Below are positions 19,156 to 28,747 of a stretch of DNA of 64,000 bases, piece by piece. The notes beneath the pieces are model-generated. The model worked only from the letters and a program-made list of their open reading frames with translations, made no database searches and was not told where the DNA came from. Each line of letters starts with the position of its first letter. Positions within the stretch are counted from its first letter, which is position 1. The stretch lies in the NCBI GenBank assembly GCA_021201335.1, contig JAJQFD010000042.1, forward strand, positions 62,001-126,000. Reading direction: 5' to 3'. The position numbers and the translations under genes were made by a program. This stretch comes from Bacteroides sp. Lineage in GTDB: Bacteria > Bacteroidota > Bacteroidia > Bacteroidales > Bacteroidaceae.

Positions 19156-20203
19156 ATGAAAAAATATTATACTTTAATTTTAGTGATGACCATGACATTT
19201 ACCTCCTGTAACCAAAAAAAAAGAACCGACGGAGCCTGTTTATGAAGGAGAGAATATCTTAGAGATAGCACATATCGAAAGAAACAAAGAAACTAAAAAT
19301 TGTTTACTACATATTCAAAAGGAAGGAGAATGGAAAATATATGCCGGCAGGCAAGTAGAATCCATTGATTTCTCCAATCCTTTGTTAACGGGCAAACAAA
19401 GCGGTACCTACTCACTGAACGTACCAGATTCTGTTCGGTCTTATTTCTGGCTGGATACAGAAAAAGGAAAAGGGATATTGACCGAGACACATTTACCGAT
19501 GGCCGGCGGATTTAACTTCAGAGACCTGGGAGGTATACGCAACACAGACGGTCGCTATGTGAAGTGGGGAAAATTTATCCGTACAGATGAACTTAAAAGT
19601 CTGACTCCCGCGGATCTAACTTATCTATCAAGTATTCCCGTTATTTCTGTTATAGATTTCCGTAGTGAAATGGAAATTGACCAAGCGCCCGACATTCTTC
19701 CTCCTTCTGCAGAAAATTATTATAAGTTATCCATCAATCCGGGTAACATTCTTGAACTTCAAAGTCTCTCTCTCGGTCGGTCAATGGACATGGATAGTAT
19801 CATGATTAAGATCAATGAATACCTGGTTACCGAACCTCAATTTGTCGCTTATTATAAAACTTTTTTTGATATATTGCAGGATGAGAACAAAGTACCCGCT
19901 CTTTTCCATTGCACGGCCGGTAAAGATCGTACAGGTATGGGAGCCGCTCTCATTCTTTTTGCTTTGGGAGTAGATGAAGATATCATCTATCAAAACTATT
20001 TGGAATCTAACATTTACCTCAAAGAAAAATATGCAGAAATGATTCGGGAAAATCCTGCAATGGAGTCAATATTAACTGTTAAAAAAGAATTTCTACAGGC
20101 GGGAATCAACAAGATGAAACAACAATACGGTTCCGTGGATAATTTTCTTATCCAGAATTTGTCGGTAGATATAAATCGCTTCAGAGAAATGTATCTCTAC
20201 TAA
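19156..20203 (+). pseudogene. Tyrosine-protein phosphatase (Y_phosphatase3 family) lipoprotein, frameshifted
   Basis: A TACTTTTG -7 box (19126-19133) leads to ATG 19156 and a lipoprotein signal (MTFTSC-NQKK). The frame is lost in an A9 run at 19214-19222; with A8 the protein continues EPTEPVYEGENILEIAH and joins the long open frame to 20203, about 349 codons. The catalytic loop is HCTAGKDRTGMG (CX5R), preceded by NFRDLGG and the WPD-region-like DFRSEMEID, which are typical of the secreted tyrosine/phosphoinositide phosphatase group. The only ATG of the intact part (19382) would leave out the signal peptide. The indel may be a sequencing error. Confidence 0.85.
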
Positions 20204-20286
20204 TAGTCCTGCTTATTGAGTACCGGATATTAGATTTCCTTAAAATTGCACGACTTAACACTATTACCCACTAATCCATTATCTAT

Positions 20287-21423
20287 ATGAAAACATCGTC
20301 TAAAGAGCATATTGCATGGGTAGATTTACTCCGTGTGATTGCTTGTTTCCTGGTTGTAATATCTCATTCCTGCGACCCTTTTGTTGGCCAGTTTGATGCC
20401 AACCGTTCTGAATTCCTTACCGGAACCCTCATTGGGAGCTTAGTCCGGCCGTGTGTTCCCTTATTTGTTATGATGTCGGGTGTACTCTTACTTCCGGTGA
20501 ACATGGAGATGGGAAAGTTTTATTCCAAACGGACCAAAAGATTATTAATACCTTTTGTCTTCTGGTCCATCGTTCTGCCCCTTCTTTATTATGTTTACAT
20601 TCATTCGGGAGTTGAAATTATCAGCCCGAATATCGATGTAAAAGATTACAGCCTGGGAAGAACACTACAGAAAATGTATCTGTTCGTTTTTAATTTCACG
20701 TATGACACTACCCCTCTCTGGTATATATACATGTTGATTGGTCTTTATCTATTCATGCCCATTATCAGCCCGTGGCTTAAACAAGCGAAGAAAAAAGAAA
20801 TCCATTGGTTTCTGGGAATCTGGATCGTCAGTATGTGTTTACCTTACATACAAATGTTGGCTCCATATGTAGGCTATACAGGTAATTACGGTAACATGGG
20901 TATTCTGGGCGTATGTGATTGGAATGTGCATGGTACTTTTTACTATTTCTCAGGTTTTCTGGGTTATACGGTATTAGCTTATTATCTGATACACCATCCT
21001 CTCAACTGGAATTGGAGCCGCACATTGTGGACAGCTGTTCCAGTTTTCTTACTGGGATATGCAATTACCGCCGGTGGCTTTATCCTTACTCAGGAATATT
21101 TTCCGGGAAGTTATGCCAACCTGGAGATCATCTGGTATTTCTCCGGTATTAATGTATTTCTGATGACTTTTGCTGTATTCATAGTTGTCCAGAAAGCTCG
21201 TTTCCAGTCTCCTCCCTTATTACAAAAGGTAGCTGCCCTTAGTTTTGGAATTTATCTCTGTCATTTTATTTTTGTACAAATGGGATATGACTTAATATAT
21301 CCCAATATACCGGTACCACCTGCCTTCAAAATTCTATTAATCGCTTTATCCTCCTTTGTCATATCTTTCTTGGTAGCATGGCTACTCAGTTTAAATAAAA
21401 TCACAAAGAAAGTGGTGATGTAA
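20287..21423 (+). CDS. Acyltransferase 3 family membrane protein
   Basis: 378 residues with about ten transmembrane helices. The N-terminal motif HIAWVDLLRVIACFLVVISH, with its conserved Asp-Leu-x-Arg and His, and the following RPCVPLFVMMSG match the AT3 (OafA/WecH-like) family, which transfers acyl groups to surface sugars or peptides. It lies 83 bases after the phosphatase gene on the same strand and may be co-transcribed. A strong hairpin follows at 21447-21502. The acceptor substrate cannot be told. Confidence 0.9.
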   Translation: MKTSSKEHIAWVDLLRVIACFLVVISHSCDPFVGQFDANRSEFLTGTLIGSLVRPCVPLFVMMSGVLLLPVNMEMGKFYSKRTKRLLIPFVFWSIVLPLLYYVYIHSGVEIISPNIDVKDYSLGRTLQKMYLFVFNFTYDTTPLWYIYMLIGLYLFMPIISPWLKQAKKKEIHWFLGIWIVSMCLPYIQMLAPYVGYTGNYGNMGILGVCDWNVHGTFYYFSGFLGYTVLAYYLIHHPLNWNWSRTLWTAVPVFLLGYAITAGGFILTQEYFPGSYANLEIIWYFSGINVFLMTFAVFIVVQKARFQSPPLLQKVAALSFGIYLCHFIFVQMGYDLIYPNIPVPPAFKILLIALSSFVISFLVAWLLSLNKITKKVVM

Positions 21424-21446
21424 CTTATATTACAGCCAGCCCAATA

Positions 21447-21502
21447 AAAGAGAAGGATCTGTTCTTTGCGTTTTTAACGCTGCTGAACGGATCCTTTTCT
21501 TT
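21447..21502. terminator. Terminator between acyltransferase and histidine kinase
   Basis: AAAGAGAAGGATCTGTTC pairs with GAACGGATCCTTTTCTTT across a 20-base loop. It lies between two convergent genes and is followed by a T-rich stretch. Confidence 0.8.
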
Positions 21503-21521
21503 ATTTTATAAATAATTGATT

Positions 21522-23117
21522 TTAGGATTTCTTATAAGGATGAGTAAACCAAAAACGAGAGCCGACTCCCAATTCCGATTCTACTCCAATAGTTCCTTTC
21601 AAACATTCTACTATACTTTTACATATTGACAATCCCAATCCAGTACCTTTGGAGAAGGAATTGAGTTTAACAAAGCGGTCAAATACCTCATTTATGTTAT
21701 CAGAATCTATACCCATTCCTGTATCGGTCACCGAGAATTCCAACATACCATCCTCCCTGAGAAAATAATTCAGTATTATTTCTCCTTCCTGGGTAAATTT
21801 AAGTGCATTATTGATAAAATTAGTAATAACCTGCATGAGACGCTTCTTATCACTATAAATGGAAAAATCCGAAACATCAGACGCCAGCAGTATAGGTACT
21901 TTTTTATCTTCTTTTATCTCGTAAGAGCGTATGATATCCTCACAGAAATCTTTCACATTAAAATATCCCATATTAAATTCAAGCGTGCCGGCTTCAATCT
22001 TTGATAAGTCAAGAATATCCGAAATCAGTTGCAATAGTAATTCGGTATTTTCCTGCATAATAGTAACATACTCTTCACGTTCATCTTTATTAATCGCTTC
22101 TGCCAGTAAACTGGCAAACCCAACAATTGAGTTTAAAGGAGTACGTATCTCATGACTCATATTAGCCAGGAAGGCTGATTTAAGCCGATCGAGGTTTTCG
22201 GCCTTTTCTTTCGCTATCCTTAATTCTTCCTCTATTGTTTTTTGATGATTGATATCCACACTGGTTATCACATGAGCCATCTGTCCATCAATCCAAGAAA
22301 AAGCAGCACTAAACACTCTGAACCAGGTGCCATCAAAAGGACGCTGATAGTCCCATGAAAAAACCTTTGTTGGATTTCCATATTCATCAATGAGATGTTT
22401 CTTTGGGCAGAAATCACATTCTCCGGTTTTACCTTTGTAAAGGGCCTGCCAACATTTCTTTCCTCTGAAATGCTCAATCCCTCCATAGGGTGCAGCCATG
22501 GATTCATTGGCATAAAGCATATCATGAGAATCAAAAGAGTTCACGTAAATATCAACCCCCATATTGTTCATGATGCTTTCCAGCGTTTTACTGGCCCGCA
22601 CCTCCCGTTCTTTATATTCCCGGATAGCTATTTCTTTGGATAAAGCTCCCAAAGCCAGTTGTATAATCTGAAGTTCTTCTGAATTTAAATGAATATTTTT
22701 TATTGAATTTGCAAAGCCAATGAAACCGATGATTCTACCTTCTGTGTCTTCAAAGTGCCGGATTAACAAGGATTTTACATTATAGAACTGCATGACCTCA
22801 ACATCTTCAAAAGAGATATTCTCTGTCGGTATCGAGTAAAAAAGAGGCTCTCTCTCTTTCACCCTTTCAGAGTGCTGTTGAGTCATCTCGTCTATTTCAA
22901 AACGAGTTCGTAACATTTGATCTTCATTGCCTATGGCTTCTTTCAAATAAAAGAAACGGAACCCATCTGTTTGATAAACGAACCCTTTCTTAAATCCAAA
23001 GAAATCACAAATATGCGTTAACGATTCTGTAACTTTTTCCTCAATAGGTTTATAATTGTTCAGTCGTTTTAAGAAATGAAGTAGAAACGAATTTAAATTT
23101 TCCGAGTTCCTATCCAT
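21522..23117 (-). CDS. Soluble GAF-PAS sensor histidine kinase
   Basis: The ATG at 23117 is preferred over the TTG-started extension to 23144. About 531 residues, no transmembrane segment: GAF-like domain (about 10-165), PAS domain (about 185-300), HisKA with the H-box FLANMSHEIRTPLN near residue 322, and HATPase (about 415-530; FINNALKFT, DTGMGID, GTGLGLSICKSI). There is no receiver domain and no response regulator gene beside it, so its partner lies elsewhere. The PAS domain contains a cysteine cluster (KKCWQALYKGKTGECDFC) that may bind a metal or sense redox state; this is conjecture. Confidence 0.92.
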   Translation of the reverse strand: MDRNSENLNSFLLHFLKRLNNYKPIEEKVTESLTHICDFFGFKKGFVYQTDGFRFFYLKEAIGNEDQMLRTRFEIDEMTQQHSERVKEREPLFYSIPTENISFEDVEVMQFYNVKSLLIRHFEDTEGRIIGFIGFANSIKNIHLNSEELQIIQLALGALSKEIAIREYKEREVRASKTLESIMNNMGVDIYVNSFDSHDMLYANESMAAPYGGIEHFRGKKCWQALYKGKTGECDFCPKKHLIDEYGNPTKVFSWDYQRPFDGTWFRVFSAAFSWIDGQMAHVITSVDINHQKTIEEELRIAKEKAENLDRLKSAFLANMSHEIRTPLNSIVGFASLLAEAINKDEREEYVTIMQENTELLLQLISDILDLSKIEAGTLEFNMGYFNVKDFCEDIIRSYEIKEDKKVPILLASDVSDFSIYSDKKRLMQVITNFINNALKFTQEGEIILNYFLREDGMLEFSVTDTGMGIDSDNINEVFDRFVKLNSFSKGTGLGLSICKSIVECLKGTIGVESELGVGSRFWFTHPYKKS

Positions 23118-23233
23118 AATTATTCTACTTTCAGTCAGAGGCAAATTTGTTTGTTATTGAGCTCTAACGCTAATTTCTTTTTAAAATGCTAATATAACAT
23201 TTTTTTATAAAAAACCAGTTCTTGAGCAAAGAA

Positions 23234-23284
23234 AAACAGTATCTGGAAGATAGCGAATTCACATCCGGTCCTACAGATACTGTT
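23234..23284. terminator. Hairpin between histidine kinase and low-complexity gene
   Basis: AAACAGTATCTG (23234-23245) pairs with CAGATACTGTTT (23273-23284) over a 27-base loop, between the stop of the gene at 23316 and the start of the kinase. Probably a terminator of the low-complexity gene. Confidence 0.65.
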
Positions 23285-23315
23285 TCGAAATTATCAGGAC
23301 AATATTTAAACTATA

Positions 23316-24518
23316 TTAGCGTCTAGTACTCCTGTTTCCGGAAGAGCGAGAGGAGGAGTTATCTGAACTTCTACTACCGGAACGCTCGCTTGAAGATGAT
23401 CTTCTAGTATTTTCGGAAGAAGAACGTTTCACCGTACTATTTCCTGAGCTATTATTACCAGCCGGCTTTCTTTCCGGACGGGAAGAGGAGTTTGTAGATG
23501 AATTATTGTTGGTTGGCCGTTGCTTATTTCCTGAAGGACGGGCTGTTGCTTCCGGTTTGCGGTTAGATGACGACGACGAACCGGAAGAAGAATTATTGCC
23601 CGAAGAGGGCCGTCTATTATCTGACGGACGAGTGGCATCCGGCTTACGATTAGGAGTTGAAGATGAACCCGGGGAAGCATTTGTTCCCGATGAAGGCCGC
23701 TTGTTATCTGACGGGCGAGTCGTTTCAGGCTTACGATTGGGAGTACCGGAAGAAGGCCGCTGATTATTGGATGGGCGGGTGGTTTCAGGTCTGCGATTAG
23801 GAGTTGATGCATTATTTCCCGGTCTTTTATTATCAGATGGCCGTGTATTCGGTCTATTGTTTCCCGATGAATGAGGAGCCGACGGACGATGATTATTCTG
23901 GGGTGGCTTATTTGAGTTTGGCCGTACTTTGATGGAACCAAAATCCGAACGACGATGGTTATGATATACTTTATCATGTCTTACACTGTAATGCCCGTTA
24001 TAGGAACGATGGGTATAACGCCCGCGATAATAGCTATTGTTATTATGATGGGTGCGGTAATGTCCTCCTTTATATGTTGTATAATGCCTGGGTTTACCGA
24101 AAAAGAAGAGATTAAGATTCGGAAACCTTACGTAAATCCGGAAATTCCATCCACTGGTATTCGCATAAATCGGACGATAAAAATCTTCTGTGATCATAAA
24201 CCTTCTGTATTGAGTATCACTTAATACCCAGCGCAAATCATCATTACGGATATCCAGCATTTGATAATAACGATCGATAGCCCATCCATATCCACGCACT
24301 ACATCATCCATGATGTCACGAACTGAGAAGATAAAATCAAAGTTTATCTCAAAGGCATCGTCATATTGCATGGAATTCATATTTAATTCGTATGCCATTT
24401 TATCTGTGAGGAAGCGTGTTTCTTTCCGTACTTGAGTAGTGCTTAAAGAAGAGGCCATACTTGTGTTGCTCATAGCAATCATTCCGATGGCAAATAATAA
24501 TATCATTCTTCGTTTCAT
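23316..24518 (-). CDS. Secreted protein with long basic low-complexity repeat tail
   Basis: 400 residues with a Sec signal (MSNTSMASS). Residues about 25-135 form a folded domain rich in Asp, Tyr and Trp (DMLDIRNDDLRWVLSD-like text), which I do not recognise. From about 150 the sequence turns His/Tyr/Arg-rich, and from about 200 to the end it is an Asn/Ser/Pro/Arg tail with repeats of the type PNRKPETTRPSDNKRPSSG. The biased tail creates long overlapping open frames that are not genes. Such tails often bind the cell wall or stay disordered; no function is claimed. Confidence 0.8.
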   Translation of the reverse strand: MKRRMILLFAIGMIAMSNTSMASSLSTTQVRKETRFLTDKMAYELNMNSMQYDDAFEINFDFIFSVRDIMDDVVRGYGWAIDRYYQMLDIRNDDLRWVLSDTQYRRFMITEDFYRPIYANTSGWNFRIYVRFPNLNLFFFGKPRHYTTYKGGHYRTHHNNNSYYRGRYTHRSYNGHYSVRHDKVYHNHRRSDFGSIKVRPNSNKPPQNNHRPSAPHSSGNNRPNTRPSDNKRPGNNASTPNRRPETTRPSNNQRPSSGTPNRKPETTRPSDNKRPSSGTNASPGSSSTPNRKPDATRPSDNRRPSSGNNSSSGSSSSSNRKPEATARPSGNKQRPTNNNSSTNSSSRPERKPAGNNSSGNSTVKRSSSENTRRSSSSERSGSRSSDNSSSRSSGNRSTRR

Positions 24519-24953
24519 AGCTTTTGTCCCTTTATTGTTAGTTTATAATATTTTATCCCTTTGGGGTTATTACAAAAATAGGATAAGAAAACTCCTTATC
24601 CTAATGATTCTCACTATTCATTGGTAGGAATTTCCCCTCACCAACTTCTCTTTTCCTGTAAAATATCTTCTTTTCCCTATCGCTATCGTATAAGTGACCC
24701 GACTTTTTCCCCCATAAATCTCTACGTTGCTTATTGAGTGCTTTTTTTTTAACAACGATTTTTCAATTAACGTTTGCTCAGAAACCATATAATAAAGGCT
24801 GGTATTCTATGCTTAAAAAGAAAACTTTCTAAGCGTAGGATCTTTGTTTTCCATGCTTAGAAAGTTTTTATGATAGGCTTAGTTTGTCAGCTGCCGTTTT
24901 ATATTTGATTTTATATTTACTAATTATAGAAATGATTTCGGAATACCCATTGA
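24519..24953. other. Intergenic gap with two hairpins
   Basis: No gene. AGGATAAG/CTTATCCT at 24581-24603 forms a small hairpin; a larger one is at 24821-24868. Confidence 0.5.
24821..24868. terminator. Long perfect hairpin in gap
   Basis: AAAACTTTCTAAGC (24821-24834) pairs with GCTTAGAAAGTTTT (24855-24868) around a 20-base loop. It is between the low-complexity gene and the SmpA-like gene; on the minus strand it follows the SmpA promoter direction poorly, so it could end transcripts coming from the SmpA-like side or be a stable RNA element. Confidence 0.5.
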
Positions 24954-25271
24954 TCAGGGTATAATCGGATAGGGGGCTGGCTCTGGCAGATGATTCGTGT
25001 AAGTTTGCATACCAGTTACAAAGTCTCCCTTAAAAGTAATAATGCAGAACTTCCACTGATTATCAAATGGATTGGTATATAAACGATACTCCCACTCTTC
25101 ATATCCTCCTTCAAACCTTCTGTCATTTGGATCACCAAGTAAAGAAACAATCTCTTTTTTACTCATCCCCTCATTTATTTTCAGGAGTTTTGAATTAATG
25201 CTTTTCGAAGTTGAACAACTTACCATAAATAACATAATTAGAACTACAGAAACTGATATAACCTTTTTCAT
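24954..25271 (-). CDS. SmpA/OmlA (BamE-like) domain lipoprotein
   Basis: 105 residues, lipoprotein signal (MFMVSC-STSK). The core INEGMSKKEIVSLLGDPNDR followed by EEWEYR matches the SmpA/OmlA fold shared with BamE, where such small lipoproteins aid outer membrane assembly. The Bacteroidetes members are a broad family and are not proven BamE. It is monocistronic as far as can be seen. Confidence 0.8.
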   Translation of the reverse strand: MKKVISVSVVLIMLFMVSCSTSKSINSKLLKINEGMSKKEIVSLLGDPNDRRFEGGYEEWEYRLYTNPFDNQWKFCIITFKGDFVTGMQTYTNHLPEPAPYPIIP

Positions 25272-25378
25272 AATGATTAAATTTTAAAATGTATATATAC
25301 AAAGAAAGGGAAAGATAATTCTCTCCCTCCTCCCATTTTTCTATTTTCTGATAGGGTTTCCCCTATTTAAAATTCGTC

Positions 25379-26215
25379 CTATTCACTTGTTTTCAGTCCC
25401 TCAGGAGTAATAACAATTAGTCTCTTTTTATATAAATCACCTACAGCTTTTTTAAAAGTTTTCTTGCTGACACCGAAGGTCTGATAAATTTCATCCGCAT
25501 CGCTTTTATCATTCAGAGATGTACTTCCCCCTTGCTCTTTAATATAATCAAGAAGAGTCTTAGAGAAATCATCTACTTTCTCATACCCCGGCTTCTGTAG
25601 TATTAAGTCTATTTTTCCGTCAGAACGTATTTGTTTTACATAAGCAGTCAGTTTATCACCTGTATGCAAGGTTTGGAAGATTTCATTATCATAGAGCAAA
25701 GCACTATATTTATTATCTGCAATGGCTTTGAATCCAAGATCAGTCTTCTGCCAGATTAAAATATTAACTTCATCTCCCGGCTGGTATTCCGGCATGTCTT
25801 TGGAAAGGTAACGGTCTACTTTAGCTGAGCCCACAATCCGAAAACTTTCCTCGTCTAAATAGATATAAACTATATATTCTTTTCCGATCTGCATTTTCAT
25901 CTTCTGTTCACGGAAAGGTACGAAAAGATCTTTCATGAGTCCCCAATCCAGAAAAGCCCCAAACTGATTTACCCATGAAACTTCTAAGCAAGCAAACTCT
26001 CCCACTTGAGCTAATGGGGTAATTGTGGTAGCAATTAACCTCTCTTCGCTATCTAAATATAGAAAAACTGTCAACCAGTCTCCTATCTGTACATCTTCGG
26101 GAACATAGCGAGTGGGTAAAAGTATTTCTCCACTATCTCCACCGTCCAGATAAATACCAAAGTCAACTTGTTTAACTACTTCAAGCGTGTTAAATTTTCC
26201 CAGTTCAATGCTCAT
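25379..26215 (-). CDS. S1-domain RNA-binding protein, CvfB family
   Basis: The start at 26215 (MSIELGKFNTLEV) is set by the TATCTTTG -7 box at 26236-26243; the open frame extends to 26293, beyond the promoter, so the longer reading is wrong. About 278 residues: three S1-like domains (FGIYLDGGDSGEILLP; FGAFLDWGLMKDLFVP; a third near 145-215) and a C-terminal winged-helix domain (about 225-278; GVSKKTFKKAVGDLYKKRLI). CvfB proteins influence virulence and RNA-related processes in other bacteria; the role here is unknown. Confidence 0.88.
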   Translation of the reverse strand: MSIELGKFNTLEVVKQVDFGIYLDGGDSGEILLPTRYVPEDVQIGDWLTVFLYLDSEERLIATTITPLAQVGEFACLEVSWVNQFGAFLDWGLMKDLFVPFREQKMKMQIGKEYIVYIYLDEESFRIVGSAKVDRYLSKDMPEYQPGDEVNILIWQKTDLGFKAIADNKYSALLYDNEIFQTLHTGDKLTAYVKQIRSDGKIDLILQKPGYEKVDDFSKTLLDYIKEQGGSTSLNDKSDADEIYQTFGVSKKTFKKAVGDLYKKRLIVITPEGLKTSE

Positions 26216-26235
26216 AATTATATTTTTATTCAACA

Positions 26236-26243
26236 CAAAGATA
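26236..26243 (-). promoter_or_regulatory. -7 box of the CvfB-like gene
   Basis: TATCTTTG on the minus strand, 21 bases before ATG 26215. It lies inside the longer open frame (to 26293) and so decides the start. Confidence 0.65.
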
Positions 26244-26341
26244 GAAAAAATGAACAATAATAAGGCTGATATGTTATAACAATCAAATAGCAATGATTAA
26301 ATTGCTTAAACCGTAATAAATAAAAAACCTAAACTTTAATT

Positions 26342-26764
26342 ATGAATCAAGTCATATATACCACCAGTGCAACCACTACAACCGAAGGAAAAACTTTCGT
26401 GAAGTCGGAAAACGGTATAATAAATATGGAAATCAGAGCTCCCCGGGAAATGGGAGGTCCGGGAGGCGATTATACCAATCCGGAACAGTTATTCGCCGCT
26501 GGTTTTTCTTCTTGTTTCGACAGTGCTGTACATTATGTGGCTATGAGAAAAAAAATGAAAATCAAAACTGCCGTAACTGCCAAAGTTATGACGTGTGACA
26601 ATGACAACGGTGGTTTTATCTTTAAAGTTGAAATAGAGGTTAGAATACCCGGGATAGAACAAAAGGTAGCAGAAGAACTGGTGAATGCTGCCGAAAAAGT
26701 TTGTCCGTATTCAAACTCAACAAGAAATAATGTGGAAGTTAGTTTCCACATATCTACAAACTAA
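26342..26764 (+). CDS. Organic hydroperoxide resistance protein, Ohr/OsmC family
   Basis: 140 residues, the normal Ohr length. The two redox cysteines are present: one in AAGFSSCFDSAV (about residue 58) and one in EKVCPYSNSTRNNVEV (about residue 120). The Ohr subgroup N-terminus (VIYTTSATTTTEGK) and the APREMGGPGG segment fit a peroxidase that reduces organic hydroperoxides with thiols in the cytoplasm. It is divergent from the CvfB-like gene, and a terminator hairpin follows at 26806-26846. No MarR/OhrR regulator is adjacent. Confidence 0.92.
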   Translation: MNQVIYTTSATTTTEGKTFVKSENGIINMEIRAPREMGGPGGDYTNPEQLFAAGFSSCFDSAVHYVAMRKKMKIKTAVTAKVMTCDNDNGGFIFKVEIEVRIPGIEQKVAEELVNAAEKVCPYSNSTRNNVEVSFHISTN

Positions 26765-26805
26765 AACAGAGACATGGCTTTATTTGATTTAAATGGTTAG
26801 TGTTG

Positions 26806-26846
26806 GAAATCCCGGTAGTCTTTAAGCGTAAAACTACCGGGATTTC
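26806..26846 (+). terminator. Terminator after ohr
   Basis: GAAATCCCGGTAG pairs with CTACCGGGATTTC; followed by AT-rich sequence. It lies 42 bases past the ohr stop and just before the convergent ABC gene. Confidence 0.8.
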
Positions 26847-26889
26847 AATATTTATAGGAGGTTTTCATCTTATATGAAAAGAGGAAGTT

Positions 26890-28674
26890 TTATTCTTCCA
26901 GCGTCTTCGATATTTTATCAATATTCAGACTACGGGCCATGGCATTAAATATATCGGTGTAAGTTCCATTTTGATGATAAATTTCCTCATGCGTGCCTGA
27001 TTCCACTACCATTCCGTCTTTCATTACATAAATACAATGTGAGTCAATGATCTGGGAGATACTATGCGAGATAATAATCACCGTACGGTCTTTCTTAATG
27101 GCATCCAGACTGTTTTTTATTTGCTCGGTCGATATGGCATCCAGGCTTGCTGTGGGTTCATCCAGAAAGATGATAGGAGGATTTTTCAAAAACATCCGGG
27201 CAATGGCTATTTTTTGTTGTTGTCCGCCCGAGAGAGCTAATGCTGATGTTTCATATTGTTGCGGTAACGCCATAACCTGGTCATGAATATACGATTTCTT
27301 AGCTGCCTCCACTACCTGCTCATAAGTAGCATTGGGATTTCCATAACGAATGTTCTCATCAATGCTACCATTAAAAATATGGTTCTTCTGCAAAACCAAT
27401 CCGATATTATCACGCAAGAAAGTAGTGTCGTATTCTTCCAGGGACACCCCATCCAAGAGAATTTCGCCTGAATCTGGATGATAAAATTTATCCAGCAAAT
27501 TAATTAATGTACTTTTCCCTGCACCGGATAATCCCACGAGTGCAGTACTCTGTCGGGGATTTATCACCATATTAATATTATAAAGTGTTGGCTCTTCATT
27601 ATCCGGATAGGTGAAATTCACCTGTTTTACTTCGAATTTACCAATAATACGTTCCGGCTTATACGAACCCGATTGTTCTTTTTGATGATCTGCTTTCAGG
27701 ATATCAAAAAAGGCTTCTGAATAGATTAATGCATCATTCATCTGGTCATAGATACGATGTAACTGCCGGATTGGAGCAGATACATTACCGAATAACATAA
27801 TGTGAAACATAATAGCCCCAATCGTCATTTGTCCAGATAATACCAGGTAAGCCGTCAGGATGATAATGATTACCACACCAATCTGTTCAATGAAACTTTT
27901 CAGTCCGCCAAAAAGAAAACTGATTCTCCGGGTTTTCATCTGCGCATCAGTAAGTGAATTTTGCAGTCCCATCTGTTTATCACTCTCAATATTTTCCCGG
28001 ATAAATGATTTAATGACCGTGATTGATTCAAGAATTCCTAATATACCCTGACTCTTATTTTCGCGAAGTTCTTTTATGCTTCTTCGCGCACCACTCATTT
28101 TTTCGGCTTGCAGCACGCTGACGTAAAAATAGATCGGCACAATACATAGTCCTACCAATCCTACATAGAAATTGGCATTAAACATCATAATTAAAGCAAC
28201 AATGGAATTCGCAAAGAGTGGCAAAATATCAATAAAGAAATTTTGAACCAGCCGGGTAAGACTTTCAATCCCCCTGTCTATGCGGGTTTGAAGTTTCCCT
28301 GGCTGGTTACCACCTGAACTAAAAAATGCCAGCTTATAAGTTAATATCTTCTCAATCACTGTCTGCGCAAGATCCCGGGAGACATAGATACGTAACTTTT
28401 CCCCGTAAAATTTCTGTCCGAACTGAATAAAAGCATTGAGTACTTCTTTGCCAATAAGAACGGCTGAAATGATTATAAGTACTGTTACTCCTTCCCTTAA
28501 TCCCTTATGCTCACTTAATAAAATAGATATTTCATCTACCGTATACCGTAACACCCATGCATTTACCTGAGCAGTTAATGATCCGATCAGCGTAAGTAAA
28601 AGTGTAAAGATCACCAAAAGGCGATAAGGCTTTACATAAGGAGTAATGTTCCTGAACAGTTGTAGTAATGACAT
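26890..28674 (-). CDS. ABC transporter, fused permease and ATP-binding protein
   Basis: 594 residues: an ABC_membrane domain with six helices (about 15-310) and an ATPase domain (about 345-580). Walker A is GLSGAGKST (about 380), the signature is LSGGQQQK (about 483), Walker B is IIFLDEPTAS (about 505), with a D-loop and switch His (IIISHS). This half-transporter architecture works as a dimer and usually exports lipids, peptides or drugs. It stands alone on the minus strand 73 bases after the baeRF-like gene, so they may share a transcript. Confidence 0.93.
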   Translation of the reverse strand: MSLLQLFRNITPYVKPYRLLVIFTLLLTLIGSLTAQVNAWVLRYTVDEISILLSEHKGLREGVTVLIIISAVLIGKEVLNAFIQFGQKFYGEKLRIYVSRDLAQTVIEKILTYKLAFFSSGGNQPGKLQTRIDRGIESLTRLVQNFFIDILPLFANSIVALIMMFNANFYVGLVGLCIVPIYFYVSVLQAEKMSGARRSIKELRENKSQGILGILESITVIKSFIRENIESDKQMGLQNSLTDAQMKTRRISFLFGGLKSFIEQIGVVIIIILTAYLVLSGQMTIGAIMFHIMLFGNVSAPIRQLHRIYDQMNDALIYSEAFFDILKADHQKEQSGSYKPERIIGKFEVKQVNFTYPDNEEPTLYNINMVINPRQSTALVGLSGAGKSTLINLLDKFYHPDSGEILLDGVSLEEYDTTFLRDNIGLVLQKNHIFNGSIDENIRYGNPNATYEQVVEAAKKSYIHDQVMALPQQYETSALALSGGQQQKIAIARMFLKNPPIIFLDEPTASLDAISTEQIKNSLDAIKKDRTVIIISHSISQIIDSHCIYVMKDGMVVESGTHEEIYHQNGTYTDIFNAMARSLNIDKISKTLEE

Positions 28675-28747
28675 TGGGTTTTTACATTAAGGGTCTGCTT
28701 AAACTTTTGCTTTATTCGTACTTCTGATTCTTAGAAATTTAAACAGT

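Noticed and set aside
19382..20203. Taking ATG 19382 as the true start of the tyrosine phosphatase
   Set aside because: Promoter and lipoprotein signal lie upstream at 19126-19212 and are rejoined by a one-base change in an A9 run.
23429..23977. 182-codon open frame on the minus strand in another frame of the low-complexity gene
   Set aside because: It is a by-product of the biased repeat codons; no signal, motif or start context.
26216..26293. N-terminal extension of the CvfB-like protein
   Set aside because: The -7 box lies inside this stretch, and the hydrophobic extension is absent from the family.
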